Notes under the pieces: generated by a model
Told to the model about the DNA's origin: nothing
Seen by the model: the letters and a program-made list of their open reading frames with translations, nothing else
The model's database searches: none
Translations under genes and position numbers: made by a program
In this document: positions 26,760-34,977 of the stretch, piece by piece
How positions within the stretch are numbered: position 1 is the first letter of the stretch
Layout: every line of letters begins with the position of its first letter
Source: Escherichia sp. E4742
GTDB taxonomy: Bacteria > Pseudomonadota > Gammaproteobacteria > Enterobacterales > Enterobacteriaceae
Assembly: GCF_005843885.1 (NCBI RefSeq)
Contig: NZ_CP040443.1
Location: forward strand, 372,001-436,000
DNA length: 64,000 nucleotides
Direction: 5' to 3'

Positions 26760-27521
26760 ATGAATCAGACGCTAGTTGAGCGATTCAGGGCAGCAAACTC
26801 CATAGAAACCACGGATGAAAACCTAAAATTGCTTTCTCTGGATTCTGACTCTGTCGTACGTGCTGCATTGCTTCACAACCAGAAAATCCCCCTGGGTGTA
26901 GTAGAGATTTTGTTTAATGATAAATCAGAAATTGTTCAGGAGGCTTTAAAGGTGAATGGTTATCCTGTATTGCCAGTCATAACTAAGTGCAAACAGATTG
27001 TCGGCAGAACAGTAGCCCTTAGGGATGCTGATGTCAGCGATGCTCAGTTCATCGTACAGTTAAGAAATGATGAAAAGAAAGGCAAATTTATCAGTGCTAC
27101 ATCTTCTGATATATCTGCTCAAATTAAGTGGTTAAATGGCTATAGAGAATCATCTAATCAGGCGTACTTTATTATAACTGATGTAAATGGGAAGCGATTC
27201 GGTACGGTCAGAATTTATGATCAGCATGAAAATTCTTTCTGCTGGGGTTCTTGGATTCTGTCAAGTGATGCGCCTAGTCATTTCGCCATTGAATCTGCTC
27301 TGATGGTATATAAGTATGCTTTGACGCTTGGTTTTACAGGTGCTCACTTCAGTGTGACGAAGGGAAACGCTTCCGTTATGAAGTTTCACGAAAGATTCGG
27401 TGCGAAACTTAACGATGAGTCCGATGAAGAATGTTTCTATACCATAAGCAAGGAAAACATCCTAAATTCTATAAACAAATACAAGCGTTTCCTACCTGAA
27501 GACATTTCAATATCATTATAA
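26760..27521 (+). CDS. GNAT-family acetyltransferase with helical-repeat N-terminus
   Basis: An intact 253-residue protein I cannot name. Residues about 20-66 (NLKLLSLDSDSVVRAALLHN, then IPLGVVEILFNDKSEIVQEAL) look like one to two units of the leucine-rich-variant/HEAT-like repeat (L-x-x-D-x-x-x-x-V-R-x-A-x-x-x-N). Residues about 83-230 form a GNAT fold, with LRND near 101-104, WGSWIL at 162-167 and NASVMKFHERFGAK at 203-216. This set resembles acetyltransferases that modify amino-sugar nucleotides in O-antigen and flagellin glycan loci. The ribosome-binding site AAGGA lies just upstream. It is AT-richer than the core genome and is the only undamaged gene in a wrecked prophage island, implying recent arrival or selection. 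No antitoxin-like partner is next to it. Confidence 0.8.
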   Translation: MNQTLVERFRAANSIETTDENLKLLSLDSDSVVRAALLHNQKIPLGVVEILFNDKSEIVQEALKVNGYPVLPVITKCKQIVGRTVALRDADVSDAQFIVQLRNDEKKGKFISATSSDISAQIKWLNGYRESSNQAYFIITDVNGKRFGTVRIYDQHENSFCWGSWILSSDAPSHFAIESALMVYKYALTLGFTGAHFSVTKGNASVMKFHERFGAKLNDESDEECFYTISKENILNSINKYKRFLPEDISISL

Positions 27522-27552
27522 GTAATCCGCCCATTAATTTGGGCGGGTTGCA

Positions 27553-27836
27553 TCATTCCATGTCTGGCTCTTCTGGCCAGTCTATTTCTGGTGCAGTTGA
27601 AGTATCGACAGCCTCCAGTGCATCCAGATAATCAAGCCAAAGATTGTACTGGGCCAATTCGTCACCCTTCATACATCCAATCGCAGCTTTACCGGGCCAC
27701 TGCTTGCTGTTCATGTATTCGTTGGCTAACTTTATGCCCCATCTTTTTCAAGGGTTGCCTCCTGAATTATCTGCTCTTTGGTTTTGTCTGGTTCAGGAGA
27801 GGATGAAAATTTCTTAGCATCGTAACTTCAGCCAAT
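27553..27836 (-). pseudogene. Tail-fibre assembly (Tfa) chaperone fragment
   Basis: Read on the minus strand, the last 60 codons give KLANEYMNSKQWPGKAAIG, then DELAQYNLWLDYLDALEAVD and a proline-rich end (EIDWPEEPDME) before a TGA at 27553. This is the C-terminus of phage Tfa proteins. A one-base frameshift near 27752 separates it from an upstream piece (SSPEPDKTKEQIIQEATLE) of the same protein. The N-terminal half is missing. K-12 CPS-53 carries a tfa gene, so this is probably what is left of that prophage's tail region. Confidence 0.8.
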
Positions 27837-27849
27837 ACTGAAGTGGTCG

Positions 27850-29175
27850 ACAAGTTATTAGCTCTGACGGTATAACCCTTCATCTCCGCAGAAAATGCAA
27901 AACAGCACTATGTCCTGAATGCCTTAAGCGCAGCGACCCTGTTCATAGTTGTCGTCGGCGACGGATATAGCATCCCCCCAGCTCAGGCTAGACGCTATGG
28001 CTTATATTTGCCGTTCGCCACTGGTACTGCCGTAACCCTGCCTATTCACAAAAATTTTTGCCGAGTCGCTGGCTCCCTTCGCAGTTTCACATCAGCAGTC
28101 TTCACTGGCGTTACAAAATTTACAGCGTAAACTGGGGTTAATAGCCGGAGGTGGGTCTGGAAAACAGACTGCAACGGCAGAGGGTCTTCGTAGCAGTGCA
28201 GATACTCTTCTTCGCCGGGTTATCAATACCCCGGAGACGAAACCGTCAGGCTCGCCCCATGTCGGTATCGATGAGTGGACGTGGCATCGGGGCCACCGTT
28301 ACGGTACATAAATAGTCAATCTGGATACTCACCGTCCCCTCGTCCGGCTTCCCGGTCGCGATCAACGTACACTGGCGGTCTGGTCCAGAAAATATCCGGA
28401 AATACAGGTTGTCTCGCGTGATCGCAGCGGTATCTATGCTACAGCAGCACGTGAAGTTGCACCTCAAGCCAGACAGGCGGCCGATCGATGGCACCTGCTA
28501 AAAAATATTGGCGATGCGCTTGAACGAATGATGTACAGACATATGCCTCTGATACGTCTTGTTGCCAGTGAGTTGTCACCAACGAAATCACCTGAGCCAG
28601 AACCATCTGTGCCTGCACTATCACTCCGTCGGTCGGAACGGCTTAAACAGCAACTCCGCAAAAAACGGCATCAGCGCTGAACGGAGGTTATGGTATTGCA
28701 TAACAGGGGATGTGGGTTCAGGGAAATATCCCGTATCACAGGCTTATCGCGTATGACAGTCAAGTCGCTGGGTGCGTTCAGGAACATTCACTGAAATGTC
28801 GACCCGACCTCCAAAGCGAGGGCTCTGGACCCATGGAGGGAGTGTTTAAAAGAGCAACGAGAACGTGGTAATTATAATGCCAGCCGGATATGGCGGGAAA
28901 TGGTGTCTAAGGGGTTTACAGGCAGTGAAACCATCGTCAGGGATACCGTTGCCAAATGGCGTAAAGGCTGGATCCCGCCAGTTACTACTGCCGGCAGACT
29001 TCCTTCAGCGTCCCGAGTAAGTCGCTGGTTGATGCCCTGGAGAATAATCAGGGGTGAAGAAAATTATACTTCCCGATTTATTAGTCAGATGTGTGAAAAA
29101 GAACCGGAGCTGAAAATAGCGCAGCAACTGGCACTCGAGTTCTACCGTATACTGAAAAATAAAAATAAATCATAG
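27850..29175 (+). mobile_element. Decayed ISL3-family transposase
   Basis: Fragments in several frames match an ISL3 transposase in order: a zinc-finger-like N-terminus (CKTALCPECLKRSDPVH at about 27895), HWYCRNPAYSQK, the DDE-core start VGIDEWTWHRGHRYGT (28261) ending in a TAA at 28309, then RDRSGIYATAAREVAPQA and ADRWHLLKN with the second acidic residue, a stop at 28678, an HTH-like ISRITGLSRMTVKSLGAF piece, and the C-terminal EPELKIAQQLALEFYRIL to 29175. It has at least three stops or frameshifts and is inactive. Terminal inverted repeats were not found. Confidence 0.8.
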
Positions 29176-29524
29176 CTCAACCTCCTGCCGTGCTAAAAAA
29201 CGTGTTACTTCAATTACTCCAATAGTAAGACAATTCTTAACCACTGGCAATTTCAGCAAAATATTAATAAAAACAATATATTACCAACATGACTATAAAT
29301 CACTGAAAAATATTCACTTGAATAATAAATAATCAGTAGCTGAAAATAATCAGCTGGTGATAAAATAGGAATACCGCATTCATGCTCCTCGTGGTTATGT
29401 CCTGGCTAGTCTTTACACTCTTTACAGGAACCATTGTCGTACATGATGGCCCAATCAATTGAGTGTACCGCTGTAGACATGGAATCTTCTGCGATACAAC
29501 AATTCGTATCTACAGAAGGTAACT
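29176..29524. other. AT-rich gap before lpxP
   Basis: About 350 bases, low in GC, forming the right border of the argW island. No copy of the argW 3' end (attR) is visible. It contains a possible 26-codon reading frame at 29382-29462 and presumably the lpxP promoter. Cold induction of lpxP is known, but I cannot locate a control element. Confidence 0.6.
29382..29462 (+). CDS. Possible small membrane protein
   Basis: A 26-codon frame beginning MLLVVMSWLVFTLFTGTIVV would encode one hydrophobic helix with a short polar tail. The nearest AGGA is about 17 bases upstream, which is a poor ribosome-binding distance. I do not recognise it. It could be part of the lpxP leader or chance. Confidence 0.2.
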   Translation: MLLVVMSWLVFTLFTGTIVVHDGPIN

Positions 29525-30445
29525 ATGTTTCCACAATGCAAATTTTCCCGCGAGTTCCTGCATCCTCGCTACTGGCTGACGTGGTTTGGTCTTGGCGTAC
29601 TCTGGCTTTGGGTACAACTTCCTTACCCTGTTCTGTGCTTCCTTGGCACGCGTATCGGCACAATGGCCAGACCGTTCTTGAAACGTCGCGAATCCATCGC
29701 CCGCAAAAACCTTGAGCTTTGCTTCCCGCAGCTTTCCTCCGAAGAGCGCGAGAAGATGATTACTGACAACTTTCGCTCGCTCGGAATGGCGTTGGTAGAA
29801 ACTGGAATGGCGTGGTTCTGGCCAGATCGTCGCGTGCGTAAATGGTTTGATGTCGAAGGGCTGGATAACCTGCAACGCGCGCAAATGCAAAATCGCGGCG
29901 TGATGGTTGTCGGTGTGCATTTTATGTCACTGGAGTTGGGTGGCCGCGTAATGGGGCTTTGCCAACCGATGATGGCAACTTACCGTCCGCATAATAATCA
30001 ACTGATGGAATGGGTACAGACCCGTGGTCGCATGCGTTCCAATAAAGCGATGATCGGTAGAAATAATCTGCGCGGCATTGTCAGTGCGCTGAAAAAAGGT
30101 GAAGCCGTATGGTTTGCTCCTGACCAGGATTATGGTCGTAAAGGTAGCTCTTTCGCGCCGTTCTTTGCGGTAGAAAATGTTGCTACGACCAATGGTACCT
30201 ACGTTCTCTCTCGCCTCTCTGGCGCAGCTATGCTAACTGTGACGATGGTACGAAAAACCGATTATAGCGGTTACCGTCTGTTTATTACGCCAGAAATGGA
30301 AGGCTATCCGACTGATGAAATTCAGGCCGCCGCCTATATGAACAAAATTATTGAGAAAGAGATTATGCGCGCACCAGAGCAGTATCTCTGGATCCATCGC
30401 CGCTTCAAAACGCGTCCGGTGGGTGAAGCCTCGTTATACGTTTAG
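29525..30445 (+). CDS. lpxP: Lipid A palmitoleoyltransferase LpxP
   Basis: LpxP adds palmitoleate instead of laurate to Kdo2-lipid IVA at low temperature, adjusting outer-membrane fluidity. The 306-residue protein has an N-terminal membrane anchor (WLTWFGLGVLWLWVQLPYPV), the acyltransferase H-x4-D/E motif in GVHFMSLELGG near residue 132, and the basic ARKNLELCFP region typical of the LpxL/LpxP family. The chosen ATG follows AGAAGG. It marks where the core genome resumes after the argW island. Confidence 0.97.
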   Translation: MFPQCKFSREFLHPRYWLTWFGLGVLWLWVQLPYPVLCFLGTRIGTMARPFLKRRESIARKNLELCFPQLSSEEREKMITDNFRSLGMALVETGMAWFWPDRRVRKWFDVEGLDNLQRAQMQNRGVMVVGVHFMSLELGGRVMGLCQPMMATYRPHNNQLMEWVQTRGRMRSNKAMIGRNNLRGIVSALKKGEAVWFAPDQDYGRKGSSFAPFFAVENVATTNGTYVLSRLSGAAMLTVTMVRKTDYSGYRLFITPEMEGYPTDEIQAAAYMNKIIEKEIMRAPEQYLWIHRRFKTRPVGEASLYV

Positions 30446-30767
30446 CAAATAACCCAGGCTTTTTCCCTCCTCAGATAAGCCATAATAACATCATGGTTTT
30501 TATGGCTTTTTTCTTAAGATTTTTCCCTTCGCTGAATCGTGAATTATTACTTCCAGAAATCAATCTGTCGCCGATATGCGACACTCGTAAGTTACTAAAA
30601 GTAAATAAGAAAATGCCACTTGTTTCGATTTAGTTTTAGGCGTACATTAGCGCCGTCTCGAGCCAATATGCTCAGAATTCTGAGGTGATGCCCGCGGGTG
30701 TCAGCTCACTGTAACAGGTGTAATGAAGTCATTCAGGCGTAACAGTAATTACGCGGAGAGATGTAAA
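30446..30767. other. lpxP-ypdK intergenic region
   Basis: About 320 bases without a gene. It holds a perfect 14-base palindrome CTCAGAATTCTGAG at 30671-30684 and the ypdK ribosome-binding site GGAGAG. Promoter elements for ypdK are probably here, but no clear -10/-35 pair can be assigned. Confidence 0.6.
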
Positions 30768-30839
30768 GTGAAATATTTCTTTATGGGCATTTCTTTTATG
30801 GTCATCGTTTGGGCCGGTACTTTTGCCCTGATGATCTAA
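30768..30839 (+). CDS. ypdK: Small membrane protein YpdK
   Basis: A 23-residue protein, beginning KYFFMGISFMVIVWAGTF after the GTG start, that is one hydrophobic helix. It matches YpdK, a verified small inner-membrane protein of E. coli with unknown function. The GTG has GGAGAG nine bases upstream, and the frame ends just before a shared terminator. It is convergent with alaC. Confidence 0.88.
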   Translation: MKYFFMGISFMVIVWAGTFALMI

Positions 30840-30858
30840 AAGTAAACTGCGAAACGAA

Positions 30859-30884
30859 AAACAGGAGCCATCAGGCTCCTGTTT
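30859..30884. terminator. Bidirectional terminator between ypdK and alaC
   Basis: An 11-bp stem (AAACAGGAGCC with GGCTCCTGTTT) with a 4-base loop and A/T flanks, 20 bases from each stop codon. Confidence 0.9.
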
Positions 30885-30903
30885 GCATTTCTGACGATGG
30901 TGT

Positions 30904-32142
30904 TTATTCCGCGCTTTCGTGAATATGTTTGCTGCTGGCGGGCAGTAAACCGTCAGCACGGAACATCGCTTTAATCCCACGAATCGCCTGACGAATACGG
31001 TCGCGGTTTTCAATCAGCGCAAAGCGTACATGCGTATCACCATAGTCGCCAAAGCCGATTCCTGGCGAGACACACACTTTCGCTTCGTTAAGCAGCTTCT
31101 TGGCAAATTCCAGCGAGCCCATTGCCGCATACGGTTCCGGTATTTTCGCCCAGACATACATCGAGGCTTTCGGCATTTCAACCATCCAGCCCGCTTCATG
31201 CAGCCCTTTTACCAGCACATCGCGGCGACGCTTATACTGTTCGGCAATATCACGCACACACTGCTGATCGCCTTCCAGCGCCGCGATGGCGGCAACCTGT
31301 AATGGCGTAAAGGTGCCGTAATCGTGATAGCTTTTGATGCGCGCCAACGCGCTGACCAGTGTTTTATTGCCGACCATAAAGCCGATACGCCAGCCCGCCA
31401 TATTGTAGCTTTTCGACAGCGTAAAGAACTCGACTGCTACGTCACGTGCGCCCGGCACCTGCATGATTGACGGCGCTTTCCAGCCATCGTAGACGATATC
31501 CGCATAGGCCAGGTCATGGACCACCAGCACATCGTAGCGTTTCGCCAGCGCCACTACTTTTTCGAAAAACTCCAGTTCCACACATTGCGCGGTTGGGTTT
31601 GATGGGAAGCCAAGGATCATCATCTTCGGTTTCGGATAACTTTCACGAATAGCGCGTTCCAGTTCGTTGAAAAAATCGACACCTTCCACCAGCGGCACTG
31701 AACGTACCTGAGCACCAGCAATCACCGCGCCATAAATATGAATGGGGTAGCTTGGATTCGGCACCAGCACGGTGTCACCGTGATCCAGCGTCGCCAGCAT
31801 CAGGTGCGCCAGCCCCTCTTTCGAACCGATGGTGACGATGGCTTCTGATTCCGGGTCGATTTCAACGTCGTAACGTTCCTGATACCAGCGGGAAATCGCG
31901 CGACGTAACCGAGGAATACCGCGCGAGGTGGAGTAACCGTGTGTGTCCGGTCGCTGCGCCACAGTACATAATTTTTCGACAATATGCGGCGGGGTCGTGC
32001 CGTCCGGGTTGCCCATACTGAAATCGATAATATCTTCGCCGCGACGACGCGCAGCCATCTTCAGTTCAGCGGTAATGTTAAAAACGTAGGGCGGGAGACG
32101 ATCAATACGCGTAAAGCGACGTTCAGGGCGAGTGTCAGCCAT
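30904..32142 (-). CDS. alaC: Glutamate-pyruvate aminotransferase AlaC
   Basis: AlaC (YfdZ) is a major alanine-synthesising transaminase, moving the amino group of glutamate to pyruvate. The 412-residue protein is a fold-type I PLP enzyme. The PLP-binding lysine lies in FTLSKSYNMAGWRIGFMVG near residue 240, and the substrate-binding arginine region near the C-terminus (DTHVRFALIEN) is present. The ATG is preceded by GAGG on the minus strand. It is a single gene divergent from ypdA. Confidence 0.97.
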   Translation of the reverse strand: MADTRPERRFTRIDRLPPYVFNITAELKMAARRRGEDIIDFSMGNPDGTTPPHIVEKLCTVAQRPDTHGYSTSRGIPRLRRAISRWYQERYDVEIDPESEAIVTIGSKEGLAHLMLATLDHGDTVLVPNPSYPIHIYGAVIAGAQVRSVPLVEGVDFFNELERAIRESYPKPKMMILGFPSNPTAQCVELEFFEKVVALAKRYDVLVVHDLAYADIVYDGWKAPSIMQVPGARDVAVEFFTLSKSYNMAGWRIGFMVGNKTLVSALARIKSYHDYGTFTPLQVAAIAALEGDQQCVRDIAEQYKRRRDVLVKGLHEAGWMVEMPKASMYVWAKIPEPYAAMGSLEFAKKLLNEAKVCVSPGIGFGDYGDTHVRFALIENRDRIRQAIRGIKAMFRADGLLPASSKHIHESAE

Positions 32143-32518
32143 AATTTCCTCAGATTAACGTTAGCGCCCGGACCGTCCGAGCGACGCTGCCACGATGGGT
32201 GGCTGTTTTGAAAATAGCCTGATTAATTTCTGTCTGTCGAGCGTTTTAGCAAAAAAAATTTTCTACCAAAAAAGAGGAACATCTTTAATAAAACAGGAAA
32301 TCCTTATTTTCTTTCAAGAAAATTAAACTCATATTAATTAACATTATAATTTCAATAAATTTACCTGTTACGCGTGCATTATTAAGAAATGCATTGGCAA
32401 TACACCATTTACCTTACAATCCCCTTTTAAATTTGTGGTTTTTCCTCAAAAGCAGCGCACTGGTCATCAGCCTTCAGGTTACCTATCATAGAGGTTTAAA
32501 CCTTATTCAGAGTCACCC
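32143..32518. other. alaC-ypdA divergent intergenic region
   Basis: About 375 bases, AT-rich in the middle, without a gene. A 12-base perfect palindrome AGGTTTAAACCT lies at 32492-32503, 16 bases before the ypdA GTG. Promoters for both genes must lie here, but none is clear enough to mark. Confidence 0.6.
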
Positions 32519-34216
32519 GTGCACGAAATATTCAACATGCTGCTGGCGGTCTTCGATCGGGCAGCGCTAATGCTTATCTGCCTGTTTTTCCTCATTCGTA
32601 TCCGCCTGTTTCGCGAGCTGTTGCACAAGTCGGCGCACTCAGCGAAAGAGCTGCTCGCTGTTACCGCCATTTTCTCGATGTTCGCCTTGTTCAGCACCTG
32701 GTCCGGCGTACCGGTGGAAGGTTCGCTGGTTAACGTGCGTATTATTGCGGTGATGTCGGGCGGGATTCTGTTTGGCCCATGGGTGGGCATCATTACCGGG
32801 GTAATCGCGGGTATTCATCGTTATTTAATTGATATCGGCGGCGTGACGGCTATCCCCTGCTTTATCACCAGTATTCTGGCGGGATGCATCTCTGGTTGGA
32901 TCAATCTAAAAATCCCTAAAGCGCAGCGTTGGCGCGTCGGTATTCTCGGCGGCATGCTCTGTGAAACGTTGACCATGATTCTGGTAATTGTCTGGGCGCC
33001 GACCACTGAGCTGGGGCTGGATATCGTATCCAAAATCGGTATCCCGATGATCCTCGGCAGTGTCTGTATCGGCTTTATTGTGCTGCTGGTGCAAAGCGTT
33101 GAGGGCGAAAAAGAGGCCAGCGCCGCGCGGCAGGCCAAGCTGGCGCTGGATATCGCCAACAAAACGCTGCCGCTGTTTCGCCATGTGAATAGCGAATCGT
33201 TACGTAAAGTCTGCGAAATTATCCGCGATGATATTCACGCCGATGCGGTAGCAATCACCAATACCGATCATGTACTGGCCTATGTTGGCGTGGGTGAACA
33301 TAACTATCAGAATGGTGATGACTTTATTAGCCCAACCACACGGCAGGCGATGAATTACGGTAAAATCATCATTAAAAACAACGATGAAGCCCATCGCACG
33401 CCGGAAATCCACTCGATGCTGGTGATCCCGCTTTGGGAGAAAGGAGTCGTGACCGGGACGCTGAAAATCTACTACTGCCACGCGCATCAGATCACCTCGT
33501 CATTGCAGGAAATGGCGGTCGGTCTGTCGCAAATCATCTCCACGCAACTGGAGGTTTCGCGTGCCGAGCAGCTACGGGAAATGGCAAATAAGGCAGAGCT
33601 TCGCGCCCTGCAAAGCAAAATTAATCCCCATTTTCTGTTTAACGCTCTGAACGCAATTTCATCGTCGATTCGTCTGAATCCAGACACTGCTCGCCAGCTA
33701 ATCTTTAATTTGTCGCGCTATCTGCGCTATAACATTGAATTAAAAGACGATGAGCAAATCGATATCAAAAAAGAGCTGTATCAAATTAAAGACTATATTG
33801 CCATTGAGCAGGCCCGCTTTGGCGACAAGCTGACGGTTATCTATGATATTGATGAAGAGGTGAATTGCTGCATTCCCAGCCTGCTGATCCAGCCGTTGGT
33901 GGAGAACGCCATTGTCCACGGTATTCAGCCTTGCAAGGGAAAAGGTGTTGTCACCATTAGCGTTGCGGAGTGCGGTAATCGGGTACGCATTGCGGTAAGA
34001 GATACCGGGCATGGCATCGATCCAAAGGTGATTGAGCGGGTCGAAGCGAATGAAATGCCGGGCAATAAAATCGGCCTGCTGAATGTGCATCATCGCGTGA
34101 AGTTGTTATATGGCGAGGGGCTGCATATCCGCCGCCTGGAACCAGGAACGGAAATTGCGTTTTACATTCCTAACCAACGCACCCCTGTCGCCTCACAGGC
34201 TACGTTATTGCTTTGA
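32519..34216 (+). CDS. ypdA: Pyruvate-responsive sensor histidine kinase YpdA (PyrS)
   Basis: YpdA with YpdB forms a LytS/LytTR-type two-component system that senses extracellular pyruvate in E. coli and drives yhjX. Domains in order: an N-terminal 5TM-LYT membrane sensor (residues about 1-190), a GAF domain (about 220-350), a His_kinase dimerisation segment with the phospho-acceptor His371 in INPHFLFNALNAISS, and an ATPase domain (VENAIVHGIQ and DTGHGI). It starts with GTG and has 565 residues as in K-12. Its stop lies 14 bases before the ypdB GTG. Confidence 0.96.
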   Translation: MHEIFNMLLAVFDRAALMLICLFFLIRIRLFRELLHKSAHSAKELLAVTAIFSMFALFSTWSGVPVEGSLVNVRIIAVMSGGILFGPWVGIITGVIAGIHRYLIDIGGVTAIPCFITSILAGCISGWINLKIPKAQRWRVGILGGMLCETLTMILVIVWAPTTELGLDIVSKIGIPMILGSVCIGFIVLLVQSVEGEKEASAARQAKLALDIANKTLPLFRHVNSESLRKVCEIIRDDIHADAVAITNTDHVLAYVGVGEHNYQNGDDFISPTTRQAMNYGKIIIKNNDEAHRTPEIHSMLVIPLWEKGVVTGTLKIYYCHAHQITSSLQEMAVGLSQIISTQLEVSRAEQLREMANKAELRALQSKINPHFLFNALNAISSSIRLNPDTARQLIFNLSRYLRYNIELKDDEQIDIKKELYQIKDYIAIEQARFGDKLTVIYDIDEEVNCCIPSLLIQPLVENAIVHGIQPCKGKGVVTISVAECGNRVRIAVRDTGHGIDPKVIERVEANEMPGNKIGLLNVHHRVKLLYGEGLHIRRLEPGTEIAFYIPNQRTPVASQATLLL

Positions 34217-34230
34217 GCCGGAGTGATATT

Positions 34231-34965
34231 GTGAAAGTCATCATTGTTGAAGACGAATTCCTGGCACAACAGGAACTTAGCTGGCTTATTAAAGAGCACA
34301 GCCAGATGGAGATTGTCGGCACCTTTGACGACGGTCTGGACGTGTTGAAGTTTTTGCAGCATAACCGCGTCGACGCCATTTTTCTGGATATCAATATTCC
34401 GTCGCTGGATGGCGTGCTGCTGGCACAAAACATCAGCCAGTTCGCCCATAAACCGTTTATTGTGTTCATCACCGCGTGGAAAGAACATGCGGTGGAAGCA
34501 TTTGAACTGGAAGCGTTTGACTACATTCTCAAACCGTATCAGGAATCACGCATTACCGGGATGCTGCAAAAGCTGGAAGCGGCCTGGCAGCAACAGCAAA
34601 CCAGCAGTACGCCTGCCGCAACGGTAACGCGTGAGAATGACACCATTAATCTGGTGAAAGATGAACGCCTCATCGTGACGCCAGTTAATGATATCTACTA
34701 CGCCGAAGCGCACGAGAAAATGACCTTTGTCTATACGCGGCGTGAATCTTATGTGATGCCAATGAACATCACCGAGTTTTGCAGCAAACTGCCGTCGTCG
34801 CACTTTTTCCGCTGCCATCGCTCGTTTTGCGTCAACCTGAACAAAATCCGCGAGATAGAACCGTGGTTTAATAATACCTATATTCTGCGGCTGAAAGATC
34901 TGGATTTTGAAGTGCCAGTCAGCCGCAGCAAAGTTAAAGAATTCCGCCAGTTAATGCATCTGTAA
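34231..34965 (+). CDS. ypdB: LytTR-type response regulator YpdB (PyrR)
   Basis: A 244-residue response regulator with an N-terminal receiver domain (phospho-acceptor Asp53 in AIFLDINIPSLDG, acidic pair VEDE at 6-9, conserved Lys in YILKPYQ) and a C-terminal LytTR DNA-binding domain (FFRCHRSFCVNLNKIREIEP). The GTG at 34231 gives KVIIVEDE directly after the start. It is cotranscribed with ypdA and followed by ypdC after 12 bases. YpdB activates yhjX in E. coli. Confidence 0.96.
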   Translation: MKVIIVEDEFLAQQELSWLIKEHSQMEIVGTFDDGLDVLKFLQHNRVDAIFLDINIPSLDGVLLAQNISQFAHKPFIVFITAWKEHAVEAFELEAFDYILKPYQESRITGMLQKLEAAWQQQQTSSTPAATVTRENDTINLVKDERLIVTPVNDIYYAEAHEKMTFVYTRRESYVMPMNITEFCSKLPSSHFFRCHRSFCVNLNKIREIEPWFNNTYILRLKDLDFEVPVSRSKVKEFRQLMHL

Positions 34966-34977
34966 TCGGGAACTTTC

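Noticed and set aside
26760..27521. GNAT toxin of a toxin-antitoxin pair
   Set aside because: TacT-type toxins are about 160 residues and follow a small DUF1778 antitoxin; no such partner gene is present, and this protein is longer with sugar-acetyltransferase-like motifs.
29176..29524. Right attachment site (attR) matching the argW 3' end
   Set aside because: I found no copy of the GGGGACACCA end in the island or before lpxP, so the right boundary was probably lost by deletion.
29434..29560. VDMESSAI resembling a nucleosidase (MTAN) motif upstream of lpxP
   Set aside because: Only about eight residues match, with no other part of such a gene; probably chance.
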